A stretch of 64,000 bases of DNA from Porphyromonas sp. oral taxon 275 (GTDB lineage Bacteria > Bacteroidota > Bacteroidia > Bacteroidales > Porphyromonadaceae): contig NZ_CP072333.1 of NCBI RefSeq assembly GCF_018127745.1, forward strand, positions 372,001 to 436,000, in the 5' to 3' direction. A program made the translations under genes and the position numbers. Shown here in pieces: positions 41,880 to 49,980 of the stretch. Below the pieces are notes generated by a model. That model searched no databases and was not told the DNA's origin. It saw only the letters and a program-made list of their open reading frames with translations. How positions within the stretch are numbered: position 1 is the first letter of the stretch; every line of letters begins with the position of its first letter.

Positions 41880-42575
41880 ATGATCTACCTCATCCCCGTA
41901 CCGCTGGCTGACGTAGCCCACGAGACTTGCCTGCCCGAGTACAATAGACAGCTGCTGCCCCAACTACGGCACTTCATCGTGGAGAACGTACGCTCGGCAC
42001 GCCGCTTCCTCAAGGCGGCCGACCGCAGTATCGATATCGACGCCTGCACCTTCTACGAGCTGAACAAGCACACCCCCGCCGAGGAGCTGGCGCGCTACCT
42101 AGAGCCCGCCCTACGCGGAGAGGACATGGGCATCATCTCCGAGGCAGGCTGTCCCGCCATCGCGGACCCTGGGGCGGATGTCGTGGCCCTAGCCCAGCGC
42201 AAGGGGCTGCGCGTCGTCCCACTCGTCGGGCCCAGCTCCATCCTGATGGCTCTGATGGGCTCGGGCTTCAATGGGCAGCGCTTCGCCTTCCGCGGCTACC
42301 TGCCCATCGAGGAGGCCGAGCGTAGCCGTACGCTGCACGAGCTGGAGCAGCGCCTGCGCTCCACAGGGGAGACGCAGATCTTCATCGAGACGCCCTACCG
42401 CAATGTACAGCTGGTGGAGCAGCTGATCCGCCACTGCTCGGGCGATACGCTCCTCTGCATCGCCTCGGGGCTGACGGGGGAGGGGGAGCTGCTGCAGACA
42501 CGCCGTCTCAGCCAGTGGCGCGGGCACATCCCCGACATTCATAAGGTGCCTACCATCTTCCTGATCGGACGCTAA
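41880..42575 (+). CDS. RsmI-like SAM-dependent methyltransferase (tetrapyrrole methylase fold)
   Basis: 231 aa, tetrapyrrole methylase superfamily. Segments MIYLIPVPLAD, HFIVENVRSARRFLKA, GEDMGIISEAGCPAIADPGADVVALAQRKGLRVVPLVGPSSILMALMGSGFNGQRFAFRGYLP and QIFIETPYRN match RsmI, which 2'-O-methylates C1402 of 16S rRNA. It is the shorter Bacteroidetes subtype, so a different rRNA target is possible. The next gene starts 4 nt later. Confidence 0.88.
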   Translation: MIYLIPVPLADVAHETCLPEYNRQLLPQLRHFIVENVRSARRFLKAADRSIDIDACTFYELNKHTPAEELARYLEPALRGEDMGIISEAGCPAIADPGADVVALAQRKGLRVVPLVGPSSILMALMGSGFNGQRFAFRGYLPIEEAERSRTLHELEQRLRSTGETQIFIETPYRNVQLVEQLIRHCSGDTLLCIASGLTGEGELLQTRRLSQWRGHIPDIHKVPTIFLIGR

Positions 42576-42579
42576 GCCT

Positions 42580-44022
42580 ATGCCGCTGACTACGCCGCTA
42601 CCTGCCGAGTTCGCTCGGCTCATCCAGCAGCTCCTGCCTGAGGAGGCCGAGGCGCTGCTGGGCGCGCTCGAGGGAGAGGCCTCGGTCTCTGTGCGCCGCA
42701 ATGCGGCCAAGTGCGCCGCCCTGCCCTCCGAGCTCCCGCTCGCTGGGCTCGTAGCTTGGTCTCAGGGGCTCGGCTACTACCTCAGCCGCCGCCCGAGCTT
42801 CACCGCCGATCCCCTCTGGCATGCGGGGCAGTACTACGTGCAGGAGGCCTCCTCCATGACGCTGGCCGCCATCAGCCCCTACCTCGGAGAGGAACCCCTA
42901 GTAGCCCTCGACCTCTGTGCCGCCCCTGGGGGGAAGAGCACGCTGCTCCTGGATCTACTCCCCGCGGGTAGTACCCTCGTGAGCAACGAGTACGTCCGCA
43001 GCCGCGCGCATATCCTTACGGAGAACCTCCAGAAGTGGGGCTCGCCCTACAGCATCGTCACCAGTACGGACGCTGCGAGCCTGGGGCGCATGCGCTCCAG
43101 CTATGATCTCATCCTCGTGGATGCCCCTTGCTCGGGCGAGGGGATGATGCGCAAGGACGAGGAGGCACGGCGTCAGTGGTCGCCTCAGCTGGTCAGTCAG
43201 TGCGCTGCCCTACAGCGCAGCATCCTCGAGGATATATGGCCGGCGCTCGCCCCAGGCGGGCTGCTGGTCTACAGCACCTGCACGCTGAACGGCCAGGAGG
43301 ACGAGGCGCAGGTAGCCTACCTCGTGGAGGAGCTCGGCGCCGAGCCGCTCGGGCTGCAGGCGCTGGAGCCCTTCGTCGCACCCTCAGCCCTCAGTCCCTA
43401 TCCCTGCTACCGTATGATGCCGCACCGCACACGTGGGGAGGGGCTCTTCCTCGCGCTGCTCGGCAAGCCTGCCGCCGAAGGGACGTCAAGGCCCTCCACC
43501 GCACGTAAGGGCAAGGCGACCAAGGCGGGGCGTAGCGCGAGCGTCAAGCCCCCGAAGGAGCTCCTCCCGTGGCTCAAGCCCATCCCCGAGCTGCAGTGGC
43601 GCACGCTGGAGGAGACGCGGCTGCTGGCACTGCCTGCTCCCACCGCCCGCCTCCTAGAGGAGCTCGAGGCGCTACGTATCCCCGTGCTGAGCGCGGGGCT
43701 GCAGGTGGCCGAGCTCAAGGGGCGTGACTGGCTGCCCCAGCCTGCACTGGCACTGAGCCAGCTGCTCGCTCAGGAGGCCTTCCCCCGTGTGGAGCTGACA
43801 CGTGAGGAGTGCCTGCGCTACCTCGCTGGCGAAGCCTTGACGCTGCCCCCCGAGACGCCGCGCGGTTTCGTTCTCATCGCTTATCAAGGTGCGCCCTTGG
43901 GCTTCGCCAAGCATCTGGGCAACCGTACGAACAACCTCTACCCCCAGCCCTGGCGCATCCGTCAGCTGGACGCCGTGCTGCGCCGACTAGAGGAGTCCCA
44001 GCCTGAGGAGGATGTCCAGTAG
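42580..44022 (+). CDS. RsmF/RsmB-type rRNA (cytosine-C5) methyltransferase
   Basis: 480 aa, NOL1/NOP2/Sun family. The catalytic core (about 90-320) contains DLCAAPGGKSTLLLDLLP (SAM-binding), VDAPCSGEGMMRKDEEARRQWS with the product-release cysteine, and VYSTCTLNGQEDEAQV with the nucleophilic cysteine. The C-terminal ~110 residues (ELKGRDWLPQPALALS, FVLIAYQGAPLGFAKHLGNRTNNLYP) form the PUA-like extension seen in YebU/RsmF, which methylates C1407 of 16S rRNA in E. coli. Exact target here is unknown. It overlaps the next gene by 11 nt. Confidence 0.92.
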   Translation: MPLTTPLPAEFARLIQQLLPEEAEALLGALEGEASVSVRRNAAKCAALPSELPLAGLVAWSQGLGYYLSRRPSFTADPLWHAGQYYVQEASSMTLAAISPYLGEEPLVALDLCAAPGGKSTLLLDLLPAGSTLVSNEYVRSRAHILTENLQKWGSPYSIVTSTDAASLGRMRSSYDLILVDAPCSGEGMMRKDEEARRQWSPQLVSQCAALQRSILEDIWPALAPGGLLVYSTCTLNGQEDEAQVAYLVEELGAEPLGLQALEPFVAPSALSPYPCYRMMPHRTRGEGLFLALLGKPAAEGTSRPSTARKGKATKAGRSASVKPPKELLPWLKPIPELQWRTLEETRLLALPAPTARLLEELEALRIPVLSAGLQVAELKGRDWLPQPALALSQLLAQEAFPRVELTREECLRYLAGEALTLPPETPRGFVLIAYQGAPLGFAKHLGNRTNNLYPQPWRIRQLDAVLRRLEESQPEEDVQ

Positions 44023-44755
44023 CACGGAGATCTTCCACTTCCGCCAGTTCGAGCTCAGGCAGGGGCGGGCCGCGCAGAAGTGTGGTACGGATGCCCTGCT
44101 GCTGGGCGCTTGGCAGCCCGCGCGTCTCACCCCGCCGCGGCGTATCCTCGACGTCGGTACGGGTACGGGCGTGCTGGCCCTGATGCTCGCCCAGCGCTAC
44201 CCGAAGGCCGAGATCGAGGCTTGGGAGCTGGAGGCCGAGGCCGTAGCCGAAGCGGCGGAGAACTTCGCCGCCTCCCCCTGGGGCACACGCCTCCGCCTAC
44301 GGCAGACGGACTTCCTCGACGCGGTGAGGACAGCAGAGCCTGCCCGCTATGACCTCATCCTCTCCAATCCTCCCTACTATACCGAGACGACGCTAGCCCC
44401 CGAGGCGAGCCGAGCGTTGGCGCGCCACACGCTCGGGGGGAGCCTCTCTCCCGCCCTACTGCTAGGCTATGCAACCCACCTCCTGGAGCGCGGTGGAGCA
44501 CTCGCCCTCATCACGCCTGCCGAGCAGCTCGAGGCACTGCGGCAGCAGGCCGTCAGGAGCGGCCTCTACCTGTCGGAGTGGGTCGCCGTCTCCTCGCGCC
44601 CCGCTCGCCCCGTGCGTAGCCTCACGCTCTGGCGCCCCATCGCCGAGCTCACGAGCTACCAGCCCTGCCTCCGTAGCGAGCTCGTCCTGCAGGAGCCGGA
44701 CGGCTCACCGAGCGCTGACTACAGGCGCTTGACGGAGGCCTATCTACTGGGTTAA
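44012..44755 (+). CDS. TrmN6-type tRNA1(Val) (adenine-N6)-methyltransferase
   Basis: 247 aa, YfiC/TrmN6 family. An N-terminal KCGTDALLLGAW motif is followed by SAM-binding ILDVGTGTGVLALMLAQRYP and the catalytic NPPYY (ILSNPPYYTETT), which marks amino-group N6 methylation. In E. coli the enzyme methylates A37 of tRNA1(Val). ATG lies 11 nt inside the preceding methyltransferase gene, so translation is coupled. Confidence 0.9.
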   Translation: MSSSTEIFHFRQFELRQGRAAQKCGTDALLLGAWQPARLTPPRRILDVGTGTGVLALMLAQRYPKAEIEAWELEAEAVAEAAENFAASPWGTRLRLRQTDFLDAVRTAEPARYDLILSNPPYYTETTLAPEASRALARHTLGGSLSPALLLGYATHLLERGGALALITPAEQLEALRQQAVRSGLYLSEWVAVSSRPARPVRSLTLWRPIAELTSYQPCLRSELVLQEPDGSPSADYRRLTEAYLLG

Positions 44756-44844
44756 AGGCCTCCCTACTGAACCATCACCTCCCTCTCTGGTTACTAAGGA
44801 GTAAGCAAGTAATCAATACAACAACTAATCAACACCTAAGTATT

Positions 44845-45474
44845 ATGCAATCTGCATTCCTATCCTTCCTCGAGTGCGCCAGTAAGCTGCGCGGGCTCGG
44901 CCTGAAGCTCATCCGTGTCGCCATCCTCATCATCTTCGTCTGGATCGGTGGTCTGAAGTTCGCCAACTACGAGGCCAACGGTATTATCCCCTTTGTGGCC
45001 AACAGCCCACTGATGAGCTTCTTCCTCAAGAACGCTAGCAATGAGGTCACTACCGACGAAGGCAAGGTCGTCAAGGAGTACACCCTCAACAAGGTCCCCG
45101 AGGGCAAGTACGATCAGGCCAAGCATGACTGGCACGTCGAGAACCGTACCTACCTCTTCTCGCACGGCCTCGGTATCCTCATCATGACGATCGGTATCCT
45201 GGTCTTCCTCGGCCTCTTCAGCCCCTACCTCGGCATTGTCGGTGAGCTGCTGTGCATCATCATGACGATCGGTACCCTCAGCTTCCTCGTCACGACGCCC
45301 GAGACCTTTGTCAGCGCTTCGCCCGAAGCTCTGGCCGCTGGTGAGTGGGCCAATGGCTTCCCCTTCCTCTCGGGTGCTGGCCGTCTGGTGATCAAGGATA
45401 CGGCTATCCTCGCGGGTGCTGTCGTCCTGCTCTCTGACTCGGCGAGCAAGATCCTGGCACGCCTCAAGAAGTAG
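44845..45474 (+). CDS. DUF417 (YkgB/RclC-like) membrane protein
   Basis: 209 aa with four hydrophobic helices (about 22-40, 105-125, 130-150, 175-198). IRVAILIIFVWIGGLKFANYEANGIIPFVANSPLMSF is the hallmark start of DUF417, whose E. coli member RclC belongs to the reactive-chlorine resistance system. Between helices 1 and 2 lies a ~45-residue hydrophilic insert (NASNEVTTDEGKVVKEYTLNKVPEGKYDQAKHDWHVENRTY). Codon choice is strongly biased (many ATC, CTC, GGT), suggesting high expression. The gene has its own A-rich leader and a strong terminator. A role in redox stress is inferred from the family and the following oxidoreductase. Confidence 0.88.
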   Translation: MQSAFLSFLECASKLRGLGLKLIRVAILIIFVWIGGLKFANYEANGIIPFVANSPLMSFFLKNASNEVTTDEGKVVKEYTLNKVPEGKYDQAKHDWHVENRTYLFSHGLGILIMTIGILVFLGLFSPYLGIVGELLCIIMTIGTLSFLVTTPETFVSASPEALAAGEWANGFPFLSGAGRLVIKDTAILAGAVVLLSDSASKILARLKK

Positions 45475-45500
45475 GCCCGCCCCTATAGCATAAGACCTAG

Positions 45501-45544
45501 GCGCAGCGTCTCGACCCTCGCGGTCGGGGCGCTGCGCTTTTTTT
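45501..45544 (+). terminator. Strong intrinsic terminator of the DUF417 gene
   Basis: GCGCAGCGTCTCGACC (45501-45516) pairs with 45522-45537 (16 bp with two G-U wobbles, 5-nt loop) and is followed by seven T (45538-45544). Confidence 0.92.
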
Positions 45545-45592
45545 GTGCCAAGCGAGAACAAAGTCCCTCGCCTGCTGTTACCTCTATATAAG

Positions 45593-45613
45593 TAGGCCCT
45601 AAGTCAGGGCCTA
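45593..45613. promoter_or_regulatory. Perfect 8-bp palindrome, candidate operator
   Basis: TAGGCCCT, a 5-nt AAGTC spacer, then AGGGCCTA lies 23 nt before the oxidoreductase ATG. The size and position suit a dimeric repressor or redox regulator. No regulator gene is adjacent, so the call is structural only. Confidence 0.4.
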
Positions 45614-45635
45614 AGTAACTCAAGATATATTCCCA

Positions 45636-46157
45636 ATGAACGTACTCGTCATTTATTCGCACACCTACCACAGTCAGAGCCACGCTGGTAAGGCCATCCT
45701 CGAGGTGCTCGAGGCACAGCCCGGCATCACCGTCCGTAACCTAGAGGAGCTCTATCCCGATAATCGCCCCATTGATGTGGCCGCCGAGCAGGCAGCGCTC
45801 GTGGCCGCTGACGTCATCGTCTTCCAGCATCCCCTCTTCTGGTTCGCCACGCCCGCGCTCATGAAGCGCTACATGGACGAAGTCTTCCAGTACGGCTTTG
45901 CCTACGGCGATGATAGCTTCAAGCTCGCAGGGAAGAAGTTCGTCCACAGCTATACGACAGGTGCGGCTGCCGAGGTCTACACCGGTGGTCTGCATCAGAA
46001 TGCAGAGGCTGCGCTGATCGCTACGGCAGCCTTCTGCCGTATGGAGTACGCTGGCGCCTTCCCCCTCTACGGACAGCTGGCACTGACCAATCTCAACGTC
46101 GCTGCCGAGGCTAAGGCACACGCCGAGCGCCTCGTCGAGTACCTCAAGACCCTCTAG
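45636..46157 (+). CDS. Flavodoxin-fold NAD(P)H-dependent oxidoreductase (KefF/MdaB-like)
   Basis: 173 aa. MNVLVIYSHTYHSQSHAGKAILEVL is the FMN/FAD phosphate-binding start of the quinone reductase family. FQHPLFWFATPALMKRYMDEVFQYGFAYG is the characteristic substrate and flavin motif, followed by KKFVHSYTTGAA. These enzymes reduce quinones or act as ancillary flavoproteins of potassium efflux systems. The nearest family label (KefF, YwrO or MdaB) cannot be settled. The gene is monocistronic between two strong terminators, with a palindrome just upstream. Confidence 0.9.
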   Translation: MNVLVIYSHTYHSQSHAGKAILEVLEAQPGITVRNLEELYPDNRPIDVAAEQAALVAADVIVFQHPLFWFATPALMKRYMDEVFQYGFAYGDDSFKLAGKKFVHSYTTGAAAEVYTGGLHQNAEAALIATAAFCRMEYAGAFPLYGQLALTNLNVAAEAKAHAERLVEYLKTL

Positions 46158-46215
46158 GCTTGGGTGCTTAGCCCGCAGGCAGGAGCGTGAGCCCTAGTGC
46201 CTCCTTCGCCTCTCC

Positions 46216-46261
46216 CTTCGCCCCCAGCTGTCCACCGTATAGCGGACAGCTGGGGGCGAAG
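46216..46261 (+). terminator. Intrinsic terminator of the oxidoreductase gene
   Basis: CTTCGCCCCCAGCTGTCC (46216-46233) pairs perfectly with 46244-46261 (18 bp, 10-nt loop), followed by TCTTTTGC. Confidence 0.9.
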
Positions 46262-46343
46262 TCTTTTGCTGGCTTCCCTTAGTCTAAGTGGAGTAGAAGG
46301 CCCACTAGGCTGCCCGCCCGCTAGCTGCGAAGGGCGAGCGCTC

Positions 46344-46431
46344 CTGACCGATATCCATCAGCGCTCCTCAGGGATATCAGTCAGCTAGGCCGAGGGATAC
46401 CCATCGGCGTGCTGATGGGTATCAGTCAGAG
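46344..46431. repeat. 22-bp-period quasi-palindrome array with mixed half-site order
   Basis: Units at 46344, 46366, 46388 and 46410. The first reads CTGACCGATATCCATCAG. The second and fourth contain GGGATATCAGTCAG and ATGGGTATCAGTCAG, in which the CTGACTGAT half-site is on the right rather than the left. The third is CGAGGGATACCCATCGG. The period is kept while half-sites are exchanged. Confidence 0.85.
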
Positions 46432-46584
46432 CGCTGAGGCTTCGCCCTCGCCCGAGGGTGAAGCCTAGAGTGAGCGCCCCGAGTAGCTGCTAGCAGCTCA
46501 GCGACAGAAGGAGCGAGCTGCGGGCGAAGCCTCCTTCGTTCGCCCTTCTGCCCGTGCGGGGAGCCGCTGGTGGACGAACTGCCG

Positions 46585-46592
46585 TATCTTTG
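46585..46592 (+). promoter_or_regulatory. Bacteroidetes -7 box for mfd-cobU-cobT
   Basis: TATCTTTG, a perfect match, ends 4 nt before the GTG at 46597. This rules out the upstream GTG at 46570 as a start and predicts a leaderless or nearly leaderless mRNA. Confidence 0.75.
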
Positions 46593-46596
46593 TAGC

Positions 46597-49500
46597 GTGA
46601 AGAAACGAAAACAAGAGCTCGACCTCCCGAGCTTCCACTTCCCGAGCTACCTGACGCAGGCGGCGAAGGGACAGCTGCAGCGCCTCGATCCTCGGGGTGT
46701 GCTGCGCATCTCTGGCCTCTATGGCAGTGCCTTAGCCCCGCTGGTGGCGGAGCTGCATGGGCAGTCTCCGATCCTCGTGCTGCTGCGCGATGAGGAGGAG
46801 GCGGGCTACCTCTATTCCGACCTCGAGCAGCTGCTGGGGCGTGAGGCCGTCCTCTTCTTCCCCTCGGCCTACCGCCGTGCACTACGCTACGGGCATAGGG
46901 ACGAGGCGCAGGTGCTGCTGCGCTCCATGGTGCTCAGCCGTCTCAGCGAGGAGGGCGGACGCCTACCCATCCTCATCTCCTACCCCGAGGCGGTGCAGGA
47001 GCTGGTGCCGCCGATGCGTGAGGCCAGCTACGAGCGCTATACGCTCCGCCAGGGGCAGCTGGTGGATCGCGACGAGCTGCGCGATCGGCTGCTGGGCTGG
47101 GGCTTCGAGCGCGTGGACTACGTCTACGAGCCGGGTCAGTTCGCCATCCGTGGGAGTATCTTCGATATCTATTCCTTTAGCTCCGAGCTGCCCTACCGCT
47201 TGGACTTCTTCGATGACGAGCTGGAGAGCCTGCGCCTCTTCGAGGTGGACAGCCAGCTCTCGGTGGAGCGCCTCACGGAGCTGACGCTGAGCCCCGACCT
47301 AGGACAGGCCGAGGACGGCGCGGTATCGCTGCTGGAGCTGCTGCCTGAGGGGCTACGTATCCTCTATAAGGGTAGGGGAGGGCTGCGCGCACGCCTCGTG
47401 ACCAACTGGCAGACAGCCCCCGTGTACCAGGAGGAGGGAGGCTTCCGCTCGCTGGAGGAGGTACAGCGTATGCTGTGCTCCCCCGAGGCCCTGGAGGAGG
47501 AGCTAGCACGCCATGCCAGCTACGAGCTAACGAGTGACCGTGCGGCCGCCGACCTTGTCTTCTCCACGGCAGCCCCGCCGCACTTCCGTAAGGACTATGC
47601 GGCGCTGGCGGCGCAGCTACGCCACTGGCAGGAGGCGGGCTATCAGCTGTGGCTGGCAGCCTCGAGCGACAGCGCCTACGAGCGCGTCGTGGAGCTCCTC
47701 GCCCCACACCTCGCCCCGAACTACCTGCCGCAGCGTGTCCAGGCGACCTACCATGAGGGCTTCGTCGACGAGGCGCACCGCTGGGTGCTGCTTACCGAGC
47801 ACGAGCTCTTCGACCGCTACCATAAGTACAGCCTGCGCAGCGACAAGGCGCGCTCGGGCAAGGTCTCCCTCTCGCTCAAGGAGCTGCAGAGCTTCCACCG
47901 CGGCGACCTCGTGGTGCATGCCGATCACGGCGTGGGGCGCTTCGACGGCCTGGTGACGATGGAGCAGCAGGGCCGCCCGCAGGAGTTCGTCAAGCTCATC
48001 TACAACCGCGGCGACAGCATCTATGTCAACCTCCACAGCCTGCACAAGCTCTCGCACTACCGCGCCGGTGGCGAGCAGTCCGAGGCTAAGCTGAGCACCC
48101 TCGGCACGAGTGCCTGGCAGCGCATCAAGGACAAGACCAAGAAGCGCATCAAGGACATCGCCCGCGACCTGATCAAGCTCTATAAGGAGCGCCGCGAGAG
48201 CGAGGGCTTCGCCTTCAGCCCCGATAGCTATCTGCAGCACGAGCTCGAGGCGAGCTTTGCCTTCGAGGATACCCCCGACCAGGCGGCGGCCACAGCGGCG
48301 GTCAAGGCCGATATGGAGCGTGCCTTCCCCATGGACCGACTGCTCTGCGGGGACGTGGGCTTCGGCAAGACGGAGATCGCCGTACGCGCGGCCTTCAAGG
48401 CTGCTACCGACGGTCGCCAGGTAGCCGTACTGGTGCCTACGACGGTGCTTGCCTACCAGCACTACCGTACCTTCTCTAAGCGCCTGGCAGACTTCCCCGT
48501 CCGCATCGACTATATCTCACGGGCCCGCACGCCTAAGGAGCTCCGCGCCCTGCTCTCGGAGCTAGCCGAGGGCAAGATAGATATCATCATCGGCACGCAC
48601 CGCCTGACGAGCAAGGACGTCCGCTTCCGTGACCTCGGCCTACTGATCATTGACGAGGAGCAGAAGTTCGGTGTCGCCGTCAAGGAGCGCCTGCGTCAGC
48701 TGCAGGTCAACGTAGATACGCTGACCATGAGTGCCACGCCTATACCCCGTACCCTGCAGTTCTCGCTGATGGGCGCACGGGACCTGTCGAACCTCAACAC
48801 GCCGCCCGCCAATCGCCGCCCCGTCGAGACCATGCTCAGTCAGACCTCGCCCCAGGTGATCCGTGAGGCGGTGAACTACGAGCTGAGTCGCGGGGGGCAG
48901 GTCTACTTCGTCAATAGTCGCATCGAGAATATCGAGAGCCTGGCAGGCCTCATCCAGCGTGAGGTGCCCGACGCGCGCATCGCCGTGGCGCACGGCCGAC
49001 TGGCGCCCAAGGAGACCGAGCAGATCCTCACCGCCTTCGCCGCACACGAGTATGACGTGCTGGTCGCGACTAAGATCATAGAGAACGGCATCGACGTGCC
49101 GAACGCCAATACCATCATGATCCACGACGCCCACCACTACGGCCTGAGCGAGCTGCACCAGCTGCGCGGCCGCGTCGGGCGCAGTGACCGCAAGGCCTAC
49201 TGCTACCTGCTGACGCCTCCGCTGTCGGGGCTGAGCGAGGACGCCCAGCGGCGTCTGCGTGCCATCGAGAGCTTCAGTGACCTCGGTAGCGGCATCCGTA
49301 TCGCGCTGCAGGACCTCGATCAACGCGGCGCGGGCAACGTGCTCGGGGCGGAGCAGAGCGGCTTCATCACCGACATGGGATACGAGACCTACCAGAAGGT
49401 CTTCGATGAGGCAATACGCGAGCTCAAGGCCGACGAGTTCGCCGAGGTCTACGCCGAGCAGGATCAGCGCTCTGGGGCAGAGACGGCCGACCGCTTCGTC

Positions 49501-49980
49501 GTGGAGACGCAGGTAGAGAGTGACCTCGAGCTGAGCTTCCCCCAGGACTACGTGCCGCAGGACGGCGAGCGCATCCTCCTGTATCGCGAGCTGGACGGGC
49601 TGACGGAGGACGCGGAGCTGGAGGCCTTCCGTGGGCGCATGATCGACCGCTTCGGGCCGCTGCCCGAGGCTGCCGAGGCGCTCATCCAGGTGCCGAAGCT
49701 GCGGCGTCTCGGGCGTCACCTCGGCATCGAGAAGCTCGTCCTCAAGGGCGGCTCCATGAGCCTGCACCTCATCGCCGACACCGAGAGCGCCTACTACAGC
49801 ACCGAGGTCTTCGGGCGTCTGCTGGGCTATGTGGCGCGCAATAATAGACGCTGCGAATTCGTCCAGCGCTCGGGTCGGCACATCATCCGCATACAGCATA
49901 TACCCACCATCGCGCTAGCCCTCGAGACGCTAGAGCACATCCTCGGGGGCAAGGACTCCGAGGCGACGACCAAGGCATGA
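46597..49980 (+). CDS. mfd: Transcription-repair coupling factor Mfd
   Basis: 1127 aa from the GTG at 46597 (VKKRKQELDLPSFHF). Mfd removes RNA polymerase stalled at DNA lesions and recruits UvrA. Domains in order: UvrB-like N-terminal part (about 20-400), CarD-like RNA polymerase-interacting domain (FHRGDLVVHADHGVGRFDGL), superfamily-2 translocase with Walker A CGDVGFGKTEIA (about 586) and DEEQ box (686-689), SATPIPRTLQFSLMGARDLS, and a C-terminal TRCF domain. The frame is open to 46570, but the -7 box lies inside those codons. The stop overlaps the cobU start (ATGA). Confidence 0.96.
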   Translation: MKKRKQELDLPSFHFPSYLTQAAKGQLQRLDPRGVLRISGLYGSALAPLVAELHGQSPILVLLRDEEEAGYLYSDLEQLLGREAVLFFPSAYRRALRYGHRDEAQVLLRSMVLSRLSEEGGRLPILISYPEAVQELVPPMREASYERYTLRQGQLVDRDELRDRLLGWGFERVDYVYEPGQFAIRGSIFDIYSFSSELPYRLDFFDDELESLRLFEVDSQLSVERLTELTLSPDLGQAEDGAVSLLELLPEGLRILYKGRGGLRARLVTNWQTAPVYQEEGGFRSLEEVQRMLCSPEALEEELARHASYELTSDRAAADLVFSTAAPPHFRKDYAALAAQLRHWQEAGYQLWLAASSDSAYERVVELLAPHLAPNYLPQRVQATYHEGFVDEAHRWVLLTEHELFDRYHKYSLRSDKARSGKVSLSLKELQSFHRGDLVVHADHGVGRFDGLVTMEQQGRPQEFVKLIYNRGDSIYVNLHSLHKLSHYRAGGEQSEAKLSTLGTSAWQRIKDKTKKRIKDIARDLIKLYKERRESEGFAFSPDSYLQHELEASFAFEDTPDQAAATAAVKADMERAFPMDRLLCGDVGFGKTEIAVRAAFKAATDGRQVAVLVPTTVLAYQHYRTFSKRLADFPVRIDYISRARTPKELRALLSELAEGKIDIIIGTHRLTSKDVRFRDLGLLIIDEEQKFGVAVKERLRQLQVNVDTLTMSATPIPRTLQFSLMGARDLSNLNTPPANRRPVETMLSQTSPQVIREAVNYELSRGGQVYFVNSRIENIESLAGLIQREVPDARIAVAHGRLAPKETEQILTAFAAHEYDVLVATKIIENGIDVPNANTIMIHDAHHYGLSELHQLRGRVGRSDRKAYCYLLTPPLSGLSEDAQRRLRAIESFSDLGSGIRIALQDLDQRGAGNVLGAEQSGFITDMGYETYQKVFDEAIRELKADEFAEVYAEQDQRSGAETADRFVVETQVESDLELSFPQDYVPQDGERILLYRELDGLTEDAELEAFRGRMIDRFGPLPEAAEALIQVPKLRRLGRHLGIEKLVLKGGSMSLHLIADTESAYYSTEVFGRLLGYVARNNRRCEFVQRSGRHIIRIQHIPTIALALETLEHILGGKDSEATTKA

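Larger units (their letters stand above)
46158..46596. other. Intergenic region before mfd
   Basis: Holds the oxidoreductase terminator, a 22-bp-period array (46344-46431), a hairpin directly after it (46437-46466, AGGCTTCGCCCTCG with CGAGGGTGAAGCCT) and the mfd -7 box (46585-46592). No gene is supported. Confidence 0.75.

Noticed and set aside
46570-46596. Upstream GTG start for mfd adding nine residues
   Set aside because: The perfect -7 box at 46585-46592 lies inside these codons, so they should not be transcribed.
48640-49899. 419-aa open frame on the minus strand within mfd
   Set aside because: Complete overlap with the helicase part of mfd, whose motifs are unmistakable. The antisense protein has no recognisable domain.
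49800-49980. Cobalamin riboswitch upstream of cobU
   Set aside because: The sequence before cobU is the coding end of mfd and no B12-box-like stretch is seen.
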